From Alphaproteobacteria bacterium (lineage in GTDB: Bacteria; Pseudomonadota; Alphaproteobacteria; Sphingomonadales; Sphingomonadaceae): a stretch of DNA of 64,000 bases. This document shows positions 47,385 through 56,037 of this stretch, piece by piece. The notes below the pieces were generated by a model. That model was not told where the DNA came from. It saw only the letters and a program-made list of their open reading frames with translations, and ran no database searches. Within the stretch, counting starts at the first letter, position 1. Every line of letters starts with the position of its first letter. The DNA lies in the NCBI GenBank assembly GCA_019232625.1, contig JAFANP010000006.1, positions 1 to 64,000 on the forward strand, in the 5' to 3' direction. Position numbers and translations under genes: made by a program.

Positions 47385-48710
47385 TCAGGCCGCCCTGTGC
47401 CAGTCCTTCGACAGGCGGCGCGCCGCGAGGAAGTAGAGCGCCGAGCTCAACAGGTAGAAGCCGAGGCCGTAGAGGATCGAGTAGAGCAGCGCGTCCGTCC
47501 CGTGGGCCGCCGTCATCGCGTCGGACATGAAGCCGAGGAAGAAGATGCCGAAGCCGATGCCGATGAGGTTGTTGATGAACAGAAAGCTGGCCGAGGCGGT
47601 GGCGCGCATGTTGGGCGGGACGATGTGCTGCACGGCCGCGATCACGGGCCCGAGCCAGGCCAGCGCAAGCATCTGGCCGACGACGAACAGCAGCCAGGCG
47701 GCGAGCAGGGACGGCGCGTTCAGCCCGAGCGCGAAGACCGGCGCGGCGATCAGGAAGCAGACCGCCGGGATGAGCGCGTAGGTCGCCGGCCGATCCGGTC
47801 CGGTCCGGTCGCCGAGCCAGCCGCCCAGCCAGGTCCCCGCGACGCCTCCCACCAGCACGATCGACCCGTAGAAGATCGAGACCCTCAGCAGCGGCGTGTC
47901 GTCGCGGGCGAACCACAAAGGCAGCTGCGCCATCAGCCAGTCCATGCCGCCGAAATGGAAGCTGCGGCTGAAGAAGCTCGGCAGCCAGAAGATGAGGCCG
48001 TAGCCGAGGATGGACCCCGAGGCGGCGCCGAAGGAAAGAAGCCAGAAGCTCGGCTTGGCGGCGAGCGCGGCGGCGACCTCGAGGAAGGGCGGGGCCGGCT
48101 CGGCGGCGGCGCCGTCGGCGCTGTCGCGCCCGCCGCGCACCGGCTCGGGGACGAGGAGCTTTACGGCGATCGCCGCCGGGATTCCGGCGAGGCCTACGAT
48201 GATGAAGGCGGAGCGCCAGTCGAGATGGCTGGCGATCCAGCCGCCGAAGAAGACGCCGAGGGCCGAGCCGATCGGGATCCCGAGCGAGAAGAGGGCCAGC
48301 GCCCGCGCCCGCCTCTCCCTGGGATAGAAGTCGCTGATCAGCGCGTAGGAAGGGGCGACGCCGCCCGCCTCGCCGATGCCGACGCCCATGCGCGCGAGGA
48401 ACAGGTGCCAGAAGCCCTGCGCATAGCCGCAGGCGGCGGTGAACAGGCTCCACAGGCCGACGGAGAGGGCGATGATGTTCACCCGGCTCCGCCGGTCGGC
48501 GAGCCAGGCGATCGGGATGGCGAGGCCCGAATAGAAGAGGGCGAAGGCGATGCCGCCCATCAGCCCGAGCTGCCGGTCGCTCAGCGCCAGCTCCGCCTTT
48601 ATCGGCACCGCCAGGACTCCGATGATCTGCCGGTCGATGAAGTTGAAGATATAGGCGACGAGCAGGATGGCGAGCACGCGGGTGCCTGCGGGTTGGCCCT
48701 TTCCTGTCAT
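47385..48710 (-). CDS. spinster-type MFS transporter
   Basis: This 441-residue twelve-helix MFS protein has FNFIDRQIIGVLAVPIKAELALSDRQLGLMGGIAFALFYSGLAIPIAWLADR at the N-terminus, then a MGVGIGEAGGVAPSYALISDFYP loop. Both are typical of the spinster-like group frequent in sphingomonads, where they often lie beside TonB receptors. The ATG at 48710 opens the frame. The substrate is not known. It is downstream of the TonB receptor with a palindromic repeat between them, and 19 bases ahead of the molybdenum hydroxylase. Confidence 0.9.
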   Translation of the reverse strand: MTGKGQPAGTRVLAILLVAYIFNFIDRQIIGVLAVPIKAELALSDRQLGLMGGIAFALFYSGLAIPIAWLADRRSRVNIIALSVGLWSLFTAACGYAQGFWHLFLARMGVGIGEAGGVAPSYALISDFYPRERRARALALFSLGIPIGSALGVFFGGWIASHLDWRSAFIIVGLAGIPAAIAVKLLVPEPVRGGRDSADGAAAEPAPPFLEVAAALAAKPSFWLLSFGAASGSILGYGLIFWLPSFFSRSFHFGGMDWLMAQLPLWFARDDTPLLRVSIFYGSIVLVGGVAGTWLGGWLGDRTGPDRPATYALIPAVCFLIAAPVFALGLNAPSLLAAWLLFVVGQMLALAWLGPVIAAVQHIVPPNMRATASASFLFINNLIGIGFGIFFLGFMSDAMTAAHGTDALLYSILYGLGFYLLSSALYFLAARRLSKDWHRAA

Positions 48711-48739
48711 GCTCGCTCCTTCCGGCTGTCGACTTCAGT

Positions 48740-48865
48740 CCTCCCCGTCGCCGAAGGCGATGGGGAGACCGCACGAAGTGCGGTGGAGGGGCTTTCCAAG
48801 TCGGCAGGCCCCTCCACCATGCTTCGCATGGTCCACCCTCCCCATGCGCTTCGCGCACGGGGAGG
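48740..48865. repeat. nested palindromic intergenic repeat
   Basis: This inverted repeat about 125 bases long fills the gap between the TonB receptor and the MFS gene. The outer arms are CCTCCCCGTCGCCGAAGGCG (48740) and CGCTTCGCGCACGGGGAGG (to 48865), and inner hairpins include CCGCACGAAGTGCGG and CCATGCTTCGCATGG. It belongs to the dispersed palindrome class and would attenuate or process the transcript. Confidence 0.85.
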
Positions 48866-48879
48866 ACGAGAGGCATCGG

Positions 48880-51369
48880 TCAGAACTTCACCCCGAAGCT
48901 GAGGAACACCTGGCGGGGATTGCCGTAGAAGGTGGTGACGACGCCCTCGCGGCCGAGCGAGGGTGCGATGCCCGGGACTCCGAAGGCCGGGTTGGCGGCG
49001 CCGCTCGCGAGCCGCGGCGCGACCGAGAGGACCGGCTGGCCGGTGACCGGGTTCACGGTCAGGAACTGGTAGCCCGACGTGATGTACTGCTTGTCGGTCA
49101 GGTTCTTGCCGTGGAGGCCGATCGTGTAGCGGCCGCCGGGGCTCGTCCAGGTGAGGTGGGCGTCGAGCAGCGCGTAGCCGGGCTGGTCCAGGAAGGGGCT
49201 CGGAGTCTCGAACTGGAAGGTCTTCGAGCGGTAGGAGAGCGTCGCGCTCGCCCCCAGGTCGCCGCCGGCGACCGGAGTCGAGAAGTCGAGCGTGCCGGAC
49301 AGCGTCCATTTCGGCGTGTTCTGGATGCGGCGGAAGTTCGCCACGTCGACCGGCCCGGCCGGCTGGTTGGGCGCCGGATTCCCCTGCGCGTCGAAGGCCG
49401 CCACGTTGGTGACGAAGCGGTCGTACTTGGCGTCGAGATAGCCCAGCGTGCCGGCGAGGTTGAGCCGCGACCCGTCGTCGCCGCGGAACAGGGTGGCGAC
49501 GGCTTCCGCCTCGATGCCCTTGAAGCTCGCCTTGCCGGCGTTGGTGGTGACGCCGACGAAGGTCGGCACGCCGTTGATCACCGCGCCGACCGAGCCGGGC
49601 ACCTGCACGTCCTTGTAGTCGGCGTAGAAGCCGGCAAGGGCGAGGCGCAGGCGGCGGTCGAACAGCGCCGCCTTGTAGCCCACCTCGTAGCTGGTGACCT
49701 TCTCGGGATCGAAGAGGAAATAGTCGAAGATCTCGCTATATTCGCGGGTGCCGTTGGCATTGAGGTCGGGCGCCGCGGTGGAGAGGCCGCGCGGGTCGAA
49801 GCCGCCGCCTTTGAAGCCCTTGCCCCAGCTCGCATAGAGGGTGTTGTCGGCGTCCGGTTCGAACGTGAGGGAGGCGCGGGGGGTGAATTCGTTGAAGGTC
49901 TTCTCGCCCCGGAAGTTGGAGGTCAGCGCGCCGAGCTGCACGCCGTTGCCGCCGAGCTCGGGCGAGGCGCCGTTGAGCAGGTTCTTGCGGATCACCGTCG
50001 CGCGCCGGCGGTCGGTGGTGTAGCGGCCGCCGACCGACAGCGAGAGCAGGTCGCTGAGCTTGTAGGTGAAGTCCGCGAAGCCGGCCCAGGTCTGGGTGTT
50101 GACGTGGCCGAAGGTCGAGGCGGTGAGGCCCGGCAGCACCACCGGGCTGGTCGTCGCCAGTATCACGTCGAAGATGTTCCGGGCGCTGGCGCTGAGGAAG
50201 TAGACGCCCATCACCCCCTGGATCTTCTCGCCCTCGTAGAGGAGCTGCAGCTCGTTCGAGAATTGGTGGTTGGTGTAGATGGCCGGCACGTCGACGTCGG
50301 CGGCGGGCAAGGCGTCGAAGTCGATCGGCGTGGCGCTGCGGTCGTGGCGGTAGCCGGCGATGTCCTTCAAGGTGATGCCCTCGCCGAGCTCGAACTCGGC
50401 ATGCATCGACGCGCCATAGGCCTCGATGTCCTGCCTGGGCGTGTTGAGGCCGGCCTGGGTGTCGTAGACGTCGTTCAGGACCGGCGCGCCGCTCAGCTGG
50501 CCGACGATCAGCCGATGGCCGTTGCGCGGGTTGCTGTTGTCCTTGGTATAGTCGCCGCTGAAGCGGATCGAGACGCCGTCGGCGGGCTCGAGCTCGATCG
50601 AGCCGCGCCCGGCCCAGATGTCCTGGTTGTAGTTTTCGAGGCCCTTGATGTTGAGGTTGTCGCCGAAGCCGCCGCGGCTCAGCCGCGCGACCGAGCCGCC
50701 GATCTTCACCCCCTGGGCGACCGGCGTCGAGGCGGAGAGGATGAGGTCGGCCTGCTTGTAGGTGCCCAGTCGGGCGGTGGCGCTGAACTCGGGCGTGTCG
50801 GAGAGGCGGCGGGTGACGTATTTGATCGCGCCGCCGATCGTGTTGCGGCCGTAGAGCGTGCCCTGCGGCCCGCGCAGCACCTCGATCCGCTCGACGTCGT
50901 AGATTTCGAGCACCGCCGCCTGCGGGCGGTTGAGGTAGATGTCGTCGAGATAGAGGCCGACGCCCGCCTCGAAGCCGGCGACCGGGTCCTGCTGGCCGAC
51001 GCCGCGGATGAAGGCGGTGAGCGTCGTGTTGGTGCCGCGCGACGTCTCGAAGGTGACGTTGGGGGTGGTGTCGGAAATGGCGGTGATGTCGAGCGCGCCC
51101 TGCCGCTCGAGCGCCTCGCCGGTGTAAGCGGTGACGGCGATCGGCACGTCCTGCAGGCTCTCGGCGCGGCGGCGGGCGGTGACGACGATGTCGGTGTCGC
51201 TGGTCACCTCGTTGTCGTCCCTGGCGGCGTTGGCGGCGGCGGCCTGGCCCTCGTCGCTCTGCGGGTTGGCGGGCGGGTCGCTCGGCGGCTGCGCGTAGAG
51301 CGGGCTGGCGGCGGCGAGGGCGGCGAAGGCGCTGCCGGCCTTCAGGATGTTGGCGAAAGTGTCGCGCAT
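48880..51369 (-). CDS. TonB-dependent outer membrane receptor
   Basis: This 829-residue receptor has a signal peptide (MRDTFANILKAGSAFAALAAASPLYAQ, cleavage near 26). The TonB-box/plug start DIVVTARRRAESLQDVPIAVTAYTGEALE follows near 60, then plug motifs (VERIEVLRGPQGTLYGRNTIGGAIKYVT). A long beta-barrel ends in VFLSFGVKF with the C-terminal Phe. It takes up a large or scarce substrate using TonB energy. It lies 11 bases after the alpha/beta hydrolase on the same strand, ahead of an MFS transporter; the trio reads as uptake and hydrolysis of an unidentified compound. The ATG at 51369 opens the signal peptide. Confidence 0.95.
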   Translation of the reverse strand: MRDTFANILKAGSAFAALAAASPLYAQPPSDPPANPQSDEGQAAAANAARDDNEVTSDTDIVVTARRRAESLQDVPIAVTAYTGEALERQGALDITAISDTTPNVTFETSRGTNTTLTAFIRGVGQQDPVAGFEAGVGLYLDDIYLNRPQAAVLEIYDVERIEVLRGPQGTLYGRNTIGGAIKYVTRRLSDTPEFSATARLGTYKQADLILSASTPVAQGVKIGGSVARLSRGGFGDNLNIKGLENYNQDIWAGRGSIELEPADGVSIRFSGDYTKDNSNPRNGHRLIVGQLSGAPVLNDVYDTQAGLNTPRQDIEAYGASMHAEFELGEGITLKDIAGYRHDRSATPIDFDALPAADVDVPAIYTNHQFSNELQLLYEGEKIQGVMGVYFLSASARNIFDVILATTSPVVLPGLTASTFGHVNTQTWAGFADFTYKLSDLLSLSVGGRYTTDRRRATVIRKNLLNGASPELGGNGVQLGALTSNFRGEKTFNEFTPRASLTFEPDADNTLYASWGKGFKGGGFDPRGLSTAAPDLNANGTREYSEIFDYFLFDPEKVTSYEVGYKAALFDRRLRLALAGFYADYKDVQVPGSVGAVINGVPTFVGVTTNAGKASFKGIEAEAVATLFRGDDGSRLNLAGTLGYLDAKYDRFVTNVAAFDAQGNPAPNQPAGPVDVANFRRIQNTPKWTLSGTLDFSTPVAGGDLGASATLSYRSKTFQFETPSPFLDQPGYALLDAHLTWTSPGGRYTIGLHGKNLTDKQYITSGYQFLTVNPVTGQPVLSVAPRLASGAANPAFGVPGIAPSLGREGVVTTFYGNPRQVFLSFGVKF

Positions 51370-51380
51370 CGGGTCTTCTC

Positions 51381-52214
51381 CTAGGCTGTCTGGGTCTGGC
51401 GTACGGGCGGCAGCTTCGCCGCGAATTGCAGAAGGGTGGCGTTGAACAGGTCGGGTTGCTCGATATGCGGCGCGTGGCCGGAGCGTTCGAAGCGGACGAG
51501 CGTGGCGTCGGGCAAAGCGGCGACGAGATGGTCGGCGGTGTCGGGTCCGTAGAGGTGGCTGCGGGCGCCGTGGACGACGAGGGTCGGCTGGCGGATCGCC
51601 GCCAGGCGGGGGCGGAAGTCCTGCGCGACCAGCGAGGCCCAGAGGGCGCCGATCGCGCCGGCATCGTTGCGTGCGAACTCGGCGCCGGCCCAGGCGGCGA
51701 GCGGGTGGCGCGCCTCGCCCTCGGCCTGGGCGAAGATGGCCGCGCCGGCGGCCGTGGCGAAGCCTTCGAAGTCGGCGCGGATCGCCTCGGCCCGCGCCTC
51801 GCACAGGTCGGGCGAGAGGCCGAGCGCCCAGTCGCCGTCGTTCATCACCCGAGGGGTCATGTCGACGACGACGGCGCCGGCGAAGCGCGCCGCCTCCGGG
51901 CCGGTGAGGACGTGCCAGAGCACGGCGGCGCCCAGCGACCAGCCGATGCCGATCGCCCCCTCGAGGCCGAGCGCGCGGCACAGGCCGGCGACGTCCTGCG
52001 CCGCCGTCTCGATGCTCGGCCCGTCGCCGCCGCGGGGGGGGCGGCCGTGGCCGCGCAGGTCGATGCGGACGATCCGGAAGCGGTCCGCCAGCGCCCGCTG
52101 GGCCTCGAAGAAGCCGGCATGGGCCATCAGCCCGTGGAGCAGGACGAGCGGCCGCCCTTCGCCCTCGTCCTCGAAGGCGATGCGAGTCCCGTCCGCGGTC
52201 CTGAACTGCGCCAA
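51381..52214 (-). CDS. alpha/beta hydrolase
   Basis: This 277-residue alpha/beta-fold hydrolase has the oxyanion segment LVLLHGLMAHAGF, the nucleophile elbow GIGWSLGAAVLWH (Ser in GWSLG), a later acid in the LVVHGARSHLYGPD region and the catalytic His in FERSGHAPHIEQPD. An esterase or ring-cleavage hydrolase role is possible; the substrate is unknown. It is the first gene of the minus-strand run and sits directly ahead of the TonB receptor. Confidence 0.92.
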   Translation of the reverse strand: MAQFRTADGTRIAFEDEGEGRPLVLLHGLMAHAGFFEAQRALADRFRIVRIDLRGHGRPPRGGDGPSIETAAQDVAGLCRALGLEGAIGIGWSLGAAVLWHVLTGPEAARFAGAVVVDMTPRVMNDGDWALGLSPDLCEARAEAIRADFEGFATAAGAAIFAQAEGEARHPLAAWAGAEFARNDAGAIGALWASLVAQDFRPRLAAIRQPTLVVHGARSHLYGPDTADHLVAALPDATLVRFERSGHAPHIEQPDLFNATLLQFAAKLPPVRQTQTA

Positions 52215-52559
52215 ACCCTATCCTCCCCGCGCCGCCCCTGCTCCGTGTTCGAAGTCCGCAGCGCTTCCCTCGGCCTCAATACTGAAACCTGAACCAGTAT
52301 TCAAGTCCGGGCGGACGGACGTCGGCCGTCATTCCGGCGGAAGCCGGGCTCCGGTTCCCGCTTCGGAAAAGGTCAGGGGGATTCCGGCTTCGCCGGAATG
52401 ACGGAGAGGGGGAGGTTCTCCGCCGGGATGACCGGGATTGCGGGTTTCGGCGGGACGGGCCTTGGAGGGGCGCGCCCTTCGCGGAACGGGCGCCGGTCGG
52501 GTTGCCGGGGCGGGGGGGCGGGCCTAGGGATTGGGTCCCACCTGATGCCGGAGCCCGTC
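52215..52559. repeat. intergenic region with GTCATTCCGGCG inverted repeat
   Basis: The 345-base gap between the divergent alpha/beta hydrolase and DUF885 genes has no gene. It carries an inverted repeat at 52328-52403, with arms GTCATTCCGGCGGAAGCCGG and CCGGCTTCGCCGGAATGAC, of a family common in alphaproteobacterial genomes. The part near 52265-52310 (CCTCAATACTGAAACCTGAA) may hold the hydrolase operon promoter and its operator; nothing firmer can be said. Confidence 0.75.
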
Positions 52560-54386
52560 ATGGATCTCAGCCGCCGCGACTTCTTCCTCTCCGCCGCCGC
52601 CGCGGGAGCGGCGCTCGGCCTGCCGGCGGAGGCGCTGGCCGCGATCGACCGGCGGCTCGCCGCGGTGCTCGACTCGATCGCCTGGGACGCGCTGGCGCGC
52701 GCGCCCGAATCCCTCTCCCTGCTCGGCCTCGACACCGGCGCCCACGCCGCGGCGCGGGGCCAGCTCGCCGACCGCTCGCCCGCCGCCCGCGCCGCCACCG
52801 TCGCCGGCATCGCCCGGCACCGCCAGCGCCTCGCCGCCGTGCCGCGCGCCGCCCTGCCGCTCAAGGACCAGCTGGCCTATGACAGCACCGCCTACGTCCT
52901 CGCCAACGCCGCGGCGGGAACGCGCTTCCCCTATGGCTCGCTCGGCGATTTCGGCGGCGGCAACCCCTATGTGATCAGCCAGCAGGACGGCGCCTACCAA
53001 GGCGTCCCCGAATTCCTCGATTCCGTCCACCGGGTGGAGAAGCGCGCCGACGCGGACGCCTATCTCGCCCGTCTCGCCGCCTTCGCCGTCGCGCTCGACC
53101 AGGAGACGGCGCAGGCGCGACGCGACGCGGCGCGCGGCGTCCTCCCGCCCGACTTCCTGATGGACACGGCGCTCAAGCAGCTGCGCGAGCTGCGGGCGGT
53201 GCCGGCCGGCGAGGCGCGGATGGTCACCTCGCTCACCCGCAAGGCGAAGGAAGCGGGGGTGCCGGGAAATTGGGGGCCGCGCGCCGAGGCGATCGTCGCC
53301 CGCTCCGTCTATCCCGCGCTCGACCGGCAGATCGCCGCCTTGGCCCAGCTCCGCCGCAAGGCGCGGCACGACGCGGGCGTCTGGAAGTTGCCGCAGGGCG
53401 CCGCTTATTATCGCTGGCTGCTGCAATATTCGACCAGCACCGACCTCACTCCCGAGGCGATCCACGAAATGGGGCTCGAGCAGGGCCGGGCGCTCGACGC
53501 CAGGATGGACGCGGTGCTGAAGTCGCAGGGGATGAGCCAGGGCAGCGTCGGCGAGCGGCTCTCCGCCCTTACCCGCGACCCGCGCCAGCTCTTCCCCGAC
53601 GACGACGCCGGCAAACGCCAGGCCGTCGCCTATGTCGAGACGAAGATCGCCGAACTGCGGGGGATGCTGCCGCGCGTGTCGCGGATGCGGATGTCGGCGC
53701 CGATCCAGGTGCGCCGCGTGCCGCCCGACATCGAGGCGGGCGCCTCGCTCGGCTACATGAACTTCGCCTCGCTCGACGGAAAGCGGCCGGCCATCTACTA
53801 CATCAACCTCAGCTCGACCTCGAACTGGCCCAAATTCACCATCCCATCGCTCTCCGCCCATGAGGGCCTGCCCGGCCATACCTGGCAGGGCGCCTATGTC
53901 GCCGAGCATCGCGACGAGGTGCCGCTGATCGCGTCCCTGACCGGCTTCAATGCCTATACCGAGGGCTGGGCGCTCTATTCGGAGCAGCTGGTGGACGAGC
54001 TCGGCTTCTACGACAACGACCCGTTCGGGCAGATCGGCATGCTCCAGGCGCTGCGATTCCGCGCCTCGCGCCTCGTCGCCGACACCGGCCTCCACGCCAA
54101 GCGCTGGAGCCGGGAGAAGACGGTCGACTACATGATCGCCACCACCGGCCGCTCCCGCGCCGCCGTGACCAGCGAGGTCGACCGCTATTGCGCCTCGCCG
54201 GGCCAGGCCTGCGGCTACAAGGTGGGGCATACCGAGATCGTCCGGCTGCGCGACAAGGCCAAGGCGGCGCTCGGGCCGAGGTTCGACGTCCGCGACTATA
54301 ACGATGCGGTGATCGAGGCGGGCGCGGTGCCGCTCGCGGTGCTGGAGACGGCGGTCGACGCCTATGTGGCGCGCGCGAAGGGCTGA
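52560..54386 (+). CDS. DUF885 family protein, Tat-exported
   Basis: This 608-residue protein begins with a twin-arginine signal, SRRDFFLSAAAAGAALGLPAEALA (4-27). The DUF885 domain follows and contains the zinc-protease-like HEGLPGHTWQ in its last third and, further on, ALYSEQLVDELGFYDND. DUF885 proteins are thought to be metallopeptidase-related, with the HEGxPGH motif in the role of HExxH. It is probably periplasmic. The ATG at 52560 has GGAG seven bases upstream; an in-frame ATG lies at 52545. It is followed by a 44-bp perfect palindrome. Confidence 0.92.
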   Translation: MDLSRRDFFLSAAAAGAALGLPAEALAAIDRRLAAVLDSIAWDALARAPESLSLLGLDTGAHAAARGQLADRSPAARAATVAGIARHRQRLAAVPRAALPLKDQLAYDSTAYVLANAAAGTRFPYGSLGDFGGGNPYVISQQDGAYQGVPEFLDSVHRVEKRADADAYLARLAAFAVALDQETAQARRDAARGVLPPDFLMDTALKQLRELRAVPAGEARMVTSLTRKAKEAGVPGNWGPRAEAIVARSVYPALDRQIAALAQLRRKARHDAGVWKLPQGAAYYRWLLQYSTSTDLTPEAIHEMGLEQGRALDARMDAVLKSQGMSQGSVGERLSALTRDPRQLFPDDDAGKRQAVAYVETKIAELRGMLPRVSRMRMSAPIQVRRVPPDIEAGASLGYMNFASLDGKRPAIYYINLSSTSNWPKFTIPSLSAHEGLPGHTWQGAYVAEHRDEVPLIASLTGFNAYTEGWALYSEQLVDELGFYDNDPFGQIGMLQALRFRASRLVADTGLHAKRWSREKTVDYMIATTGRSRAAVTSEVDRYCASPGQACGYKVGHTEIVRLRDKAKAALGPRFDVRDYNDAVIEAGAVPLAVLETAVDAYVARAKG

Positions 54387-54395
54387 GGGCGCGCG

Positions 54396-54439
54396 GGGAC
54401 AGTCTGGTGACAGTCACGTGACTGTCACCAGACTGTCCC
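54396..54439. repeat. perfect 44-bp palindrome
   Basis: The two 22-base halves are exact inverse complements with no loop: GGGACAGTCTGGTGACAGTCAC (54396-54417) and its mirror (54418-54439). The outer arms GGGACAGTC/GACTGTCCC recur at 57512-57548, so this is one member of a dispersed family. It lies 9 bases after the DUF885 stop. No T-run follows, so a simple terminator is unlikely. Confidence 0.95.
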
Positions 54440-54479
54440 TGGAGTCGCCATGGGGCCGGGCGGCGCGAAGGGGGCGGAA

Positions 54480-55289
54480 ATGACGGTCGAGAGCAGCGAC
54501 AGCGCCTTCCGGGGATCGATCCCCGCGCTCTACGACCGCTGCCTCGGCCCGTTCCTGTTCGAGCCTTATGCGCAGGATCTCGCGGCCCGCGCCGCCGCTC
54601 TGTCGCCGCGGCGGATCCTCGAGACGGCGGCCGGGACCGGGATCGTCACGGCCGCGCTCGCCGCCGCCTTGCCGGACGCCGAGATCGTCGCCACCGACCT
54701 GAACCCCGACATGCTCGCGGTCGCCCACGCGCGGATCGCCTCGCCGCGGATCGCGTTCCGGCCTGCCGACGCGATGGCGCTGCCGTTCCCGGACCGCGGC
54801 TTCGATCTCGTCGTCTGCCAGTTCGGCGCGATGTTCTTCCCGGACCGGCCGGCGGCCTTCGCCGAGGCGCGGCGGGTGCTTCGCCCCGGCGGGACCTTCC
54901 TCCTCAACGTCTGGGACCGGATCGAAGCCAATCCGGCGTCGGCGGCGGTCGCCGAGGCGGTGGCCGGCCTCTTCCCGGAGGCGCCGCCGAGCTTCCTCGC
55001 CCGCACCCCGTTCGGCTATCACGACGTCGCCCGGCTCTCCGCGGATCTCGCCGCCGCAGGATTCGCCGACGTGGCGGTCGAGACCGTCGCCAGGCGCAGC
55101 CGGGGCCGCGCCTCCGACGTGGCGCCGGGGCTGTGCGAGGGGTCGCCGCTTCGTGCCGAGATCGAATCGCACGGCCCCGGCCGCCTCGCCGAGGCGACCT
55201 CCGCCGCCCTCGCCCGCCTGCGCGAAGTCGCCGGCGGCGACTCCGTCGACCTTCCCATGTCCGCCCACGTCGCCACCGCCCGAGCGTGA
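54480..55289 (+). CDS. class I SAM-dependent methyltransferase
   Basis: This 269-residue methyltransferase of the UbiE/Methyltransf_11 type has motif I RRILETAAGTGIVTAALA, followed by VATDLNPDMLAVAH (acidic loop end), FRPADAMALPFPDRGFDLVVCQFGAMFFPD and RRVLRPGGTFLLNVWD. The substrate is unknown. The ATG at 54480 has AAGGGGG about eight bases upstream; an in-frame ATG at 54450 adds ten residues. It stands alone, 40 bases after the 44-bp palindrome and 100 bases before the TetR gene. Confidence 0.9.
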   Translation: MTVESSDSAFRGSIPALYDRCLGPFLFEPYAQDLAARAAALSPRRILETAAGTGIVTAALAAALPDAEIVATDLNPDMLAVAHARIASPRIAFRPADAMALPFPDRGFDLVVCQFGAMFFPDRPAAFAEARRVLRPGGTFLLNVWDRIEANPASAAVAEAVAGLFPEAPPSFLARTPFGYHDVARLSADLAAAGFADVAVETVARRSRGRASDVAPGLCEGSPLRAEIESHGPGRLAEATSAALARLREVAGGDSVDLPMSAHVATARA

Positions 55290-55389
55290 GAAGGGGGACC
55301 CGGCCTTCGCCCGGACGACGGCATGCGCGGCGGGGCCGCCCTTGATCGAACCTGAAAAGCGGTTCACCTTTCGGCGCTCGGGAGGAGCC

Positions 55390-56037
55390 ATGGCGGATCT
55401 GGGGGGGAGTGCGGCGGCGGCGGCGGGAGAGAAGGAGCCGCGGACCGAGCGGGGGAGGAAGACGCTGCGGCGGCTGATCGACGCCGCGGCCGCGGAGTTC
55501 GGCGAGCGCGGCTATCACGAGGCGGCGATCACCGGCATCACCCGCCGCGCCGGAGTCGCGCTCGGCACCTTCTACACCTATTTCGAGAGCAAGGAGGAGG
55601 TGTTCCGCGCCTTGGTGCGCGAGATGAGCCGCGCCACCCGCGTCCATGTCGCCGAGGCGGTCAAGGACGCCCGCGACCGGCTCGCCGCGGAGCGGCTGGG
55701 GCTCGAGGCGTTCATCAGCTTCGTGCGCAAGCATCCCGAGCTCTATCGGATCATCGAGGAGGCGCAGTTCGTCGCCCACGACGTCTATCGCGAGCATTAT
55801 TTGACCTTCGCCGAGGCCTATCGCCGCAACCTCGCCGGCGCCCGCGAGCGCAACCAGATCTCGGCCGGCAGCGGCGACGTCGCCGAGACCGACGAGGCGC
55901 GCGCCTGGGCGCTGATCGGCATGAGCGTGTTCCTAGGCATGCGCTACGGCATCTGGGACCAGTCGCTGTCGCCGGCGCGGGTGGCCGACATCGCGCTGCA
56001 GCTGATGTCGGACGGCCTCAGGTTCCGGAGCGTGTAG
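55390..56037 (+). CDS. TetR-family transcriptional regulator
   Basis: This 215-residue repressor has an N-terminal HTH (RRLIDAAAAEFGERGYHEAAITGITRRAGVALGTFYTYFESKEEVFRALV, about 28-77) and a C-terminal ligand-binding helical domain. The ATG at 55390 has GGAGGAG upstream. Its stop overlaps the GTG start of the acyl-CoA synthetase by one base (TAGTG), so the two are cotranscribed. It probably senses the acyl-CoA made by that enzyme. Confidence 0.93.
   Translation: MADLGGSAAAAAGEKEPRTERGRKTLRRLIDAAAAEFGERGYHEAAITGITRRAGVALGTFYTYFESKEEVFRALVREMSRATRVHVAEAVKDARDRLAAERLGLEAFISFVRKHPELYRIIEEAQFVAHDVYREHYLTFAEAYRRNLAGARERNQISAGSGDVAETDEARAWALIGMSVFLGMRYGIWDQSLSPARVADIALQLMSDGLRFRSV

Noticed and set aside
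54396-54439. Terminator for the DUF885 gene
   Set aside because: The stem is very stable but is followed by CTGGAGTCGCC and not by a run of T, so it does not fit a rho-independent terminator.
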